NCBI GenBank assembly: GCA_017882555.1
Contig: JADGPH010000108.1
Coordinates: 1 to 8,795, forward strand
DNA length: 8,795 nucleotides
Origin: Thermoleophilia bacterium
GTDB taxonomy: Bacteria; Actinomycetota; Thermoleophilia; Miltoncostaeales; Miltoncostaeaceae
Direction of reading: 5' to 3'
Part shown: in pieces, positions 1-5,319 of the stretch
Position numbering within the stretch: position 1 is the stretch's first letter
Layout: every line of letters starts with the position of its first letter
Translations under genes and position numbers: made by a program
The notes under the pieces: model-generated
The model's input: the letters and a program-made list of their open reading frames with translations, nothing else
Databases searched by the model: none
What the model was told of the DNA's origin: nothing

Positions 1-226
1 ATTTGTCGTGGCCGACCTCGTCCATCGTCCACCCTGCCAGCATGTCAGGAACCCATGCGTCGTCGTAGGCGTGGTAGTTGATGATCTCTCGCAGCGTGGG
101 CGCGCCCTCGCTGCCGCGCAGCTGGAAGCCAGACGGCATGGCCATTTCCCATTGATCCGGCCGAATTTGGGCCACGACTTCGTTCAAGGCATGGTCGGCC
201 AGTACGAATACCTTGGGTTCAGTCAT
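1..226 (-). CDS. TIGR03086/DinB-like metal-binding family protein (5' part only)
   Basis: The gene runs off the left edge; 75 codons from the ATG at 226-224 are visible. The translation begins MTEPKVFVLADHALNEVV and contains PTLREIINYHAYDDAWVPDM at about residues 43-62. This pattern of a helix with a DxxL..V start followed by TLRE..NYHAYDDAWVPDMLAG is typical of the DinB / mycothiol-dependent maleylpyruvate isomerase N-terminal superfamily (TIGR03086 group), four-helix-bundle proteins that bind a divalent metal through histidines. The HAYDD segment fits the first metal-ligand region. Substrate is unknown for most family members. No strong ribosome binding site precedes the ATG (an AAGGA lies about 15 bases upstream), so the start rests on the family-like N-terminus. 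It is divergent from the NTF2-like gene at 307, with about 80 bases between them. Confidence 0.72.
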   Translation of the reverse strand, partial: MTEPKVFVLADHALNEVVAQIRPDQWEMAMPSGFQLRGSEGAPTLREIINYHAYDDAWVPDMLAGWTMDEVGHDK

Positions 227-254
227 AGGATCTGTTCGTTCCTTGCGATGCCGC

Positions 255-260
255 TTGACA
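255..260 (+). promoter_or_regulatory. Possible -35 box (TTGACA) for the NTF2-like gene
   Basis: A perfect TTGACA stands 46 bases before the ATG at 307, in the short divergent intergenic space. At the expected 17-base spacing (about 278-283) there is only ATCCCG, which is a poor -10 element, so this is a weak call based on the -35 match alone. Confidence 0.25.
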
Positions 261-306
261 CACGGGGGGCCATGCCGATCCCGGGTCCGACGACCAGGAG
301 CATCTC

Positions 307-648
307 ATGTCAAACACGGACGTGGTCCGTGCGATGTTCGCCGCGTATATCGCCAAGGACTACGATTCCGCTGCGAAGCTGATTTCCGCGGAGTTCTCGT
401 TTACGAGCCCCCAGGATGACCACATCGATAAGGCGGCGTTCCTCGAGCGCTGTTTCCCGACCGCGTGGCGGTTCACGTCGCTCGAGATCATGGAACTCGT
501 CGCCATCGGCGACGACGCGGTCTTCGTCCTGTACGAGTACGGGCTCTCGACCGGAGATCGCTACCGTAACACCGAGTTCACCACAGTGCACCACGAGCTG
601 CTCGTTGAGACACAGGTGTTCTTTGGCGGCAGGGTGCGGCGACCCTGA
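307..648 (+). CDS. NTF2/SnoaL-like family protein
   Basis: A 113-residue protein with the alpha+beta-barrel layout of the NTF2-like superfamily. The N-terminal helix pair (DVVRAMFAAYIAKDYDSAAKLI, residues about 5-26) is followed by an EFSFTSPQDDHIDKAAFLERC segment, and the C-terminal strands carry RNTEFTTV and LVETQVFFGG, a pairing usual in small 'nuclear transport factor 2 family' (SnoaL-like) proteins of actinobacteria. These are cytosolic, often dimeric, and bind or isomerise small hydrophobic molecules; the substrate here cannot be deduced. The ATG at 307 is preceded by AGGAG at 296-300, a good ribosome binding site with 6 bases of spacing. The length is within the family's range. The tail after FFGG (RVRRP) is short, and family members often end there. 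The neighbouring divergent gene belongs to a DinB-like family, but no functional link is shown by the sequence. Confidence 0.8.
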   Translation: MSNTDVVRAMFAAYIAKDYDSAAKLISAEFSFTSPQDDHIDKAAFLERCFPTAWRFTSLEIMELVAIGDDAVFVLYEYGLSTGDRYRNTEFTTVHHELLVETQVFFGGRVRRP

Positions 649-1130
649 CCGCGCCCTCGTGGTGGCGCCGCGAACATCTCCGGCTCGGCGGCGGGACACG
701 TGGGCCTCGAGGCACGTGCGTACAGACTTGGGAGGCGTGCACCGTCGGTCCGACGATCGGTGCGACAGTGCGGATGTGCGGTTGGTGACGGTGACCGATT
801 CGGCCGAGTGTGGGCGGTTACGTCGCACGCACGCCTCGTGCGGGTGCCCTTCCTGCGGCGCGCGACGACGACTCTGCGCCCACCCCCGGGCGTCCGCCCG
901 AGAATGCCCACCCACCCACGGCCCTCCCGCTCCCGACCCAGATACAGGCGCCCTGCCCGCCCGTGCGGTTGCCGCCGTCTGGATGTGGCGGGTATTCTCT
1001 CGTGTGGGTCCTCGAGAGCACTGGGTGTACACGGTGAGCCAAGAGTGCGGTACGGATACGACATTCACGCACTGCGAATGGGGTCGGGCCGGCTTCGAGG
1101 TGTGGGCGCGACGCCGGATGGCACGGTGAC
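649..1130. other. Intergenic stretch without a recognised gene
   Basis: About 480 bases between the NTF2-like gene and the dienelactone hydrolase gene. Several frames are open on both strands, but their translations are Arg/Pro/Ser-rich without family-like segments and look like chance frames in GC-rich DNA. The centre (about 880-960) is strongly C-rich on the plus strand. A small perfect hairpin, CGGGCG-TC-CGCCCG, lies at 887-900; it has no T-tract. No tRNA, repeat array or clear promoter was found. Confidence 0.5.
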
Positions 1131-1133
1131 GTG

Positions 1134-1862
1134 ATGGGCGAGGTGAGGATTCCCGCGACGCACGGCGAGCTGCCGGCGTACGTCGCGACGCCCGCAGGCG
1201 CAGGGCCGTGGCCCGGAGTCGTCGTCATCCATGACGCAGCAGGGATGACCCAGGACCTGCGCAACCAAGTGGATTGGCTCGCCGGCGAAGGGTACCTCGC
1301 GGTGGCGCCAGATCTCTTCTTTGGACGCTCGTTGGTGGCCTGCGTTGTCGCGGCCATGCGCGACGTCCGCGCCCGCCAGGGACGGTCGTTCGACGACATC
1401 GAGGCGGCGCGCGGCTGGTTGGGGGCGCGGAGCGACTGCACGGGTGCGATCGGAGTGATCGGCGACTGCATGGGTGGCGGATTTGCCTTGTTGCTCGCTC
1501 CGTCAGGCGGTTTCGCGGTGTCGAGCGTCAACTACGGCATCGCTCCCAAGGATGCCTACGCCAAAGGCCGTCTGAGCCGAGCTTGCCCCATCGTGGGAAG
1601 CTACGGGGCGAAGGATCGGGGAATGCGGGGCGCGGCGGACCGTCTCGAGCGAGCGCTTACAGCCGCCGGAGTCGAGCATGACGTGAAGGAGTACCCCTCG
1701 GCCGGGCACGGGTTCCTCAACGACCATGAGGGAGCGGGAGACCGGGTGCCGCCGCTGTTCGCCGTTCTCGGGAAGCTCTCGGGAACGAGCTACGACGAGG
1801 CGTCTGCACAGGATGCTCGGCGGCGCATTAGCGCGTTCTTTGCGACGCACCTCAAAGGGTGA
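1134..1862 (+). CDS. Dienelactone hydrolase family protein (alpha/beta hydrolase)
   Basis: A 242-residue cytosolic alpha/beta hydrolase of the dienelactone hydrolase (DLH) family. The N-terminus (VRIPATHGELPAYVATPAG, then WPGVVVIHDAAGM) is the usual DLH start with the oxyanion-region strand. The nucleophile is a cysteine in the elbow GDCMGG (Cys112), followed by Asp161 in GAKDRG and His192 in AGHGF. Cys-Asp-His spacing (49 and 31 residues) closely matches the classic Pseudomonas enzyme (Cys123, Asp171, His202), so the triad is intact. Family members hydrolyse dienelactone in chlorocatechol breakdown, but most genomic homologues have unknown ester or lactone substrates; no catechol genes lie nearby, so the substrate is open. 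The start may be the GTG at 1131 or the ATG at 1134; no Shine-Dalgarno is visible and no other in-frame start occurs just upstream, and ATG is chosen for its family-like length. It is convergent with the membrane protein gene ending at 2073. Confidence 0.88.
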   Translation: MGEVRIPATHGELPAYVATPAGAGPWPGVVVIHDAAGMTQDLRNQVDWLAGEGYLAVAPDLFFGRSLVACVVAAMRDVRARQGRSFDDIEAARGWLGARSDCTGAIGVIGDCMGGGFALLLAPSGGFAVSSVNYGIAPKDAYAKGRLSRACPIVGSYGAKDRGMRGAADRLERALTAAGVEHDVKEYPSAGHGFLNDHEGAGDRVPPLFAVLGKLSGTSYDEASAQDARRRISAFFATHLKG

Positions 1863-2047
1863 CATCGGCGGGCGCGGGGTCGCGCGAGCGCCGTGCCCGG
1901 GGTAACGCCGTGGGCGGTGAAGGCCACCCTACGAATGCGCGCGATCGCTTGCTGGTGGCGCAGGTGCACGTCGTGCCGGCGGCTCTGCCGCTGGTGAGCC
2001 GGCCGGGGTGCTAGTGCCCATCGGGTGGCATCCACGCATCGGGCCTC
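1863..2047. other. Convergent intergenic region
   Basis: Space between the ends of two convergent genes. It holds a short GCGGC-TCT-GCCGC hairpin (1979-1991) that could help end transcription of the hydrolase gene, but there is no T-tract. No gene was seen. Confidence 0.35.
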
Positions 2048-2070
2048 GCCCGCCCGCCCGCCCGCCCGCG
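2048..2070 (-). repeat. (GCCC)5 tandem repeat; G-quadruplex-capable on the minus strand
   Basis: Five consecutive GCCC units followed by GCG. Read on the minus strand this is five GGG runs separated by single C residues, which meets the standard G-quadruplex pattern with one-base loops. It begins just 2 bases beyond the TAA (2075-2073) of the minus-strand membrane protein gene, so the G-rich strand is the mRNA-sense strand of that gene. Confidence 0.75.
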
Positions 2071-2072
2071 GC

Positions 2073-2588
2073 TTAGGCGTCGGCCCCGGACTTCGGGCTT
2101 GGCGCGAGAATCCCCAGAGCGGTGGCCCCGGCGGCGCTGGCAACTGCGAACAGCTGAGTCGCACCCTGCGCTCCCGTATTCTCGAGCACGAGACCCGCGA
2201 CGCCGCACACGGCGAAGATCGCTCCGAGAACAACCACTCGGAGGTTCGTTTGGGCCCATGCACCTCCCTTCGCTGTTGCCGTTGGCGGGTTGGCCACCGC
2301 GCCTTGTACAGTCGGCGCTGCGGCCGTCGCTGCGGCCTTGGCGGCATCACCCGCCCGTTTGGGAGGGATCGTCGGCGAGGGCAGCAGGATACCGGTCAGC
2401 ACGCCGGCGATGCTGGTCCCCAGAAGCCAGAACTTGTCTGGGACCGTGGCGCCGACCGACACGGCAATACCCGACACGACGATGAAAGCCAGCAACGCGA
2501 GACTCAGGCCCGCGACCGTGAGGCGATACGCCAGGGCATCGGTTGTCACGCTCTCGTCAGCCAATCGATGTCTCGCTCTTTCGTCCAT
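2073..2588 (-). CDS. Unrecognised membrane protein with duplicated two-helix unit
   Basis: A 171-residue protein I cannot place in a named family. After a charged N-terminus (MDERARHRLADES) it has hydrophobic segments at about 23-45 and 53-70, a polar Ala/Pro/Thr-rich linker (about 73-114, KRAGDAAKAAATAA onwards), then hydrophobic segments at about 116-136 and 144-162. Each helix pair ends in the same signature: GILLPSP at 66-72 and GILAPSP at 159-165, both preceded by a small-residue helix, which indicates an internal duplication. High GC at third codon positions and the consistent hydrophobic pattern support a real gene. The ATG at 2588 is the only plausible start; no Shine-Dalgarno is visible, but a TATAGT lies about 45 bases upstream. 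Likely an inner-membrane protein with four passes; function unknown. It is convergent with the hydrolase gene. Confidence 0.7.
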   Translation of the reverse strand: MDERARHRLADESVTTDALAYRLTVAGLSLALLAFIVVSGIAVSVGATVPDKFWLLGTSIAGVLTGILLPSPTIPPKRAGDAAKAAATAAAPTVQGAVANPPTATAKGGAWAQTNLRVVVLGAIFAVCGVAGLVLENTGAQGATQLFAVASAAGATALGILAPSPKSGADA

Positions 2589-2632
2589 GGACGAATGCTG
2601 CAGCGGATCGCGGTGATCGTTCGCCGGCCTCG

Positions 2633-2638
2633 ACTATA
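2633..2638 (-). promoter_or_regulatory. Possible -10 box (TATAGT) for the membrane protein gene
   Basis: TATAGT on the minus strand, 44 bases before the ATG at 2588. It stands out in GC-rich DNA and fits the TANNNT pattern of housekeeping promoters. No convincing -35 element is found 16-18 bases upstream, so this is tentative. Confidence 0.3.
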
Positions 2639-2872
2639 ACTTCTCTCGTGTTGTCGACGGGTCCTCGGCGCGCGACGGACACGCCTGACGAACGCTGTGC
2701 GCCCGCGCGCGCCCTTGTGACAAGCGGCATCCACATTCACCCTCATCTGCGGCACCAAGCTGAACCACAGCCGTTGGGGTCCGCCCGACGGACGCCGATC
2801 CTTCCAGGCCTGCACGGTCGGCGTAATCTCGCGGTGTCCCCGTTTCGGGGCTGGGGTTTGCGTTCTCGCCAC

Positions 2873-2890
2873 GCCCCGCGAATGCGGGGC
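2873..2890. repeat. Inverted repeat, 7-bp arms with 4-base loop
   Basis: GCCCCGC and GCGGGGC flank a GAAT loop. A second smaller hairpin (2838-2850) lies 22 bases away. Neither is followed by a T-tract in either direction. They lie in non-coding DNA upstream of the 2073-2588 gene, so an upstream structural or regulatory role is possible but unproven. Confidence 0.5.
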
Positions 2891-3204
2891 ACTTTGGGTC
2901 CGTGACGCGCGCGCACCCGCCGCCGCCGAGGTGGTCAAGGGCGGCCCGGGACGCCCCATGGGGCTCTCGGACCATTCAGCGGTCCATTGGACTTGCTTGC
3001 GGGGGGCCTTGCGCCTCCCGAACCGGAGCCCGCACGCGAGCGAAACACGAACCCGCGACCATCAGTCGGTGCCGTGGGCCCTCGATGGCGTCTCGCAGGG
3101 CATACCACGGCAGTGACTCGGCCACGTTGGCACCCGCGGGGACCGTGTTGGATCGATGGTTTGTGGGTACCCGCCACATGCCCGAGCAAGTCCTCTGGCT
3201 CGTG

Positions 3205-4074
3205 TCACAGCCGTACGGGTCGCGCTGAGTCGAGATGGAGGGGTGTCGTTCGCGACATGATCGTGACGCCTGCCGCCATGACGGCGAAGGCGATGACCGC
3301 GATGAGGATCCTTGCTGGGCTCTGGGTGAAGCGTTCGTCGAACAGCCAGGCGCTCAGGACGATACTGGCGATGGGGTCGACGACCACGACAAGGGGTTGC
3401 GACACGCTCAACGGACCGACGTGGAGGGCGGCCTGCTGGACCACGATGCCCACCACGCCACTGGCGAGGAGCGCATAGACGGGCCAGTGGAGAAACATGT
3501 GGCCAACTCCGAAGGTGGCAAGCGTGTCGGTTGTCGCTTTCGTGAATGTCGCCGCGAGCGCCCACGTGAGCGAGGCGGCGATCGCCAGCAGCGCCGCTCG
3601 GCGTACCGGCGAGCCCTGCCGACCGAGGAGGATCAGGAGCGCGATGATTCCGCCAAACACCAGTAACACCGACAACCATTCCCCGCCGTTCGCAGTGGAG
3701 TGGCCACCGTGCGGCTCCGCCAGTGTCAGGAACAGGGGGAGCGCTACGCAGATGACGAGGGCGGAGCCCCACGCTGTGCGTGCCACGTCCTGGCGGATCC
3801 ACACTTGGCGCAACACGAGGGCAAATACCAACTCGGTGACGAGGAGCGGCTGGACCACTGACAGCTGACCGAAGTGGAGTGCGACCGCCTGGAAGACAAA
3901 GCCGCCCACCGCGGCGACCCAGCCGAGGAGCCACCGGGGCTGGTGCAAGAGGTACACCGCGAGCTCCCAGCCTTTCTGTCGCTTGGGGGCACCGATGCTT
4001 GCCGAGTGCTGGGTCATGATGTTGACCGCGTTGGAGAACGCTGCGGCCAAGGCGAAGATGACCGTGATCGTCAT
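3205..4074 (-). CDS. DMT family (EamA/NIPA-like) membrane transporter
   Basis: A 289-residue integral membrane protein with about 9-10 hydrophobic segments and two homologous halves, the build of the drug/metabolite transporter superfamily. The halves carry matching segments ALHFGQLSVVQPL (65-77) and ALHVGPLSVSQPL (216-228), each followed by a helix with an acidic residue (Glu81 and Asp233). The ALxxGxLSxxQPL pattern resembles NIPA/EamA-type DMT proteins common in actinobacteria. The last strong helix precedes a short tail ending SARPVRL. Transported substrate cannot be predicted; DMT members export or import metabolites, amino acids or cations. The ATG at 4074 is chosen because the next residues form the first helix (MTITVIFALAAAFS) and GGAG lies 10 bases upstream; an upstream GTG at 4143 would add 23 polar residues and is less likely. 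No co-transcribed neighbour is evident. Confidence 0.85.
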   Translation of the reverse strand: MTITVIFALAAAFSNAVNIMTQHSASIGAPKRQKGWELAVYLLHQPRWLLGWVAAVGGFVFQAVALHFGQLSVVQPLLVTELVFALVLRQVWIRQDVARTAWGSALVICVALPLFLTLAEPHGGHSTANGGEWLSVLLVFGGIIALLILLGRQGSPVRRAALLAIAASLTWALAATFTKATTDTLATFGVGHMFLHWPVYALLASGVVGIVVQQAALHVGPLSVSQPLVVVVDPIASIVLSAWLFDERFTQSPARILIAVIAFAVMAAGVTIMSRTTPLHLDSARPVRL

Positions 4075-4399
4075 GCAGGTAGAACTCCGCGAGCCCCAGC
4101 GTTGGCGGTCGACGCGGTTCGCGCAGCGGGACAGATCGGCCACGGTTGGGCCGTCTCCCTAGAGTTGCCAGACGGGAGGTCGCTCCCGACGTGCGCCGGG
4201 GCGACCGCCGCGACATCGGCGGCGGATGACCGGAGTCCGCGACCCGCGACTATGGGTTGTCCGCGACCGACTTGGCGCGGCTCCGCGGTCCCCAATGACT
4301 CGTCCACGAAAGCTGTCCTTCCCATTTCGCACCGAGCGCAGAAGATTGGTGGCGTGTTCTCTACGAAGGACACCATGCGGCGGCCCGACGCTCTACAGG
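4075..4399. other. Intergenic region upstream of the transporter gene
   Basis: About 325 bases with no recognised gene. A CGGGAG-GTCG-CTCCCG hairpin at 4173-4188 lies about 100 bases before the transporter ATG and could fall in its 5' leader. No clear promoter was recognised. Confidence 0.35.
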
Positions 4400-4699
4400 C
4401 TACGAGAATGGTCCCCGAACCGGTCCGTGGCGAGCGTCTGGGTCCGACATCGCCGCCGCCGATGTTGCGACGGGTTCGAAGGTTGGCGGCCAGATCATCT
4501 CGGTGACCACGTAATAGTTGCTGGTGCGCACGACAAAGAGGCCGACTCCCAATAACGCGACGACGACCGCCTGATCGGTGCGGGAGTCCATCAACGTTCT
4601 GATGCGTTGGATGGTCGCCTGGGCGCGCTCGGGTAAGGAGGCGGCCGGGACCTCCAGCCAGGTAGTGAACGTACCGGCGATCAGGGAGACCGAAGAGTC
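4400..4699 (-). pseudogene. Probable remnant of a small membrane protein gene (C-terminal part)
   Basis: Starting just after an in-frame TGA (4702-4700) the minus strand reads SVSLIAGTFTTWLEVPAASL, PERAQATIQRIRTLMDSRTD, then a hydrophobic helix AVVVALLGVGLFVVR followed by TSNYYVVTEMIWPP and a polar tail to a TAG at 4402-4400. The arrangement 'ERA...short amphipathic helix...final hydrophobic helix' resembles the C-terminal end of GAP/Sap-type (sulfolipid-addressing-protein-like) or LysE-like exporters; this likeness is from pattern only. Third codon positions are mostly G/C, as in a real gene. No good start precedes it: two in-frame stops lie at 4702-4700 and about 30 bases-codons upstream hydrophobic residues (GVTVVIHA) continue in the same frame, while the intervening hydrophobic run (ALVVVGLRLRLFG) is in another frame, suggesting two frameshifts. 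A short intact gene starting at the TTG/ATG of 4594/4591 (about 63 residues, one helix) is the alternative. Confidence 0.4.
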
Positions 4700-4702
4700 T
4701 CA

Positions 4703-5319
4703 GGCGTAGCCCTACCACGACGAGCGCCTCGCATGGATGACCACCGTGACGCCGGCCAGCAACGATGAGGTCGAGCGTCATCTGACGGTCCGGTCGTGCA
4801 TCTGAAACGCAGCCTAGCCCGCGATCCGAGCGAAGATGCGGGGGTGCAATCAACCCGACCCCGTCGTCCGGTGGACGATCATTCAGGCGTGCCGCTGGTG
4901 CTCGATCAAACGGCCGGTGACCGAAGGTCCATATACCCGGAGATTCGTCCGTCGGGTGGCGATGGCTCTCCTGTTCGAAGGTGCGGTGACCGTCCACCAG
5001 GAGCGGTTGTCCGGCGCGGGTTCGCACGCCGGTCCGAACTTCTCCTCCGCGGCTGTCAAAGGATGGTGCGGTGCACACAACGGGCAGGCCCAGGGGTTGC
5101 GTGAACGGCACCACCACGAGGTCGTCGGGTCGGTCGACGATTACCCAAACGTTTGCCGGCTTTGTGTGGTCCCAGACGGCCCTTGCTGCGGTGGAAGGCC
5201 GTCTGCTTTGCCGGTCCCGTGCGGCACGACCGAGGCGTGGGCGTCCGGCGACTCACAGCCCTACGAATGGAGGCTCGGATGCAACCCTCACGCGCTCACC
5301 ACCTTTGTGGGTAGTGCAG
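4703..5319. other. Region without an intact gene, possibly decayed
   Basis: About 620 bases upstream of the membrane-protein remnant and downstream of the protease gene. A minus-strand frame is free of stops from 5252 down through 4071, but most of its translation is Arg/His/Pro/Gly-rich and unrecognised; one short part around 5160-5090 (NVWVIVDRPDDLVVVPF) looks protein-like. It has no good start with ribosome binding site. I make no gene call. A 9-bp inverted repeat lies at 5173-5205. Confidence 0.35.
5173..5205 (-). terminator. 9-bp inverted repeat downstream of the protease gene; possible terminator
   Basis: CAGACGGCC and GGCCGTCTG form perfect arms around a 15-base loop, about 115 bases past the protease stop codon in the direction of transcription. 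There is no T-tract following it on the minus strand, so it is not a classic intrinsic terminator; it may be a GC-rich type terminator or an unrelated hairpin. Confidence 0.3.

Larger units (their letters stand above)
2589..3204. other. Long intergenic stretch without a recognised gene
   Basis: About 615 bases between the transporter stop and the start of the membrane protein gene, both on the minus strand. Open frames here give Arg/Pro-rich translations with no recognisable segments. It contains two short GC-rich hairpins: CCCCG-TTT-CGGGG at 2838-2850 and GCCCCGC-GAAT-GCGGGGC at 2873-2890, and a weak CGAGC/GCTCG hairpin (3183-3202) just past the transporter stop that may aid its termination. 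A T-arm-like word near 3050 does not extend into a tRNA. Confidence 0.45.

Noticed and set aside
310..1129. Long overlapping open frames on both strands (minus 310-1068 and plus 416-1129)
   Set aside because: Arg/Ser/Pro-rich translations, partly shadowing the NTF2-like gene, with no family-like segments and no ribosome binding sites.
3045..3065. tRNA T-arm-like word (GGTCGCGGGTTCG) on the minus strand
   Set aside because: The bases after it do not pair to form a T-stem, and no acceptor, D or anticodon stems could be built around it.
3062..4216. 384-codon minus-strand frame overlapping the transporter gene
   Set aside because: It is an out-of-frame shadow of the DMT transporter; the in-frame product has clear membrane helices and duplicated motifs, this one does not.
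4460..4490. GGGTTCGAA word resembling a tRNA T-loop on the plus strand
   Set aside because: No pairing T-stem (GACGG is not followed by CCGTC) and no cloverleaf around it.
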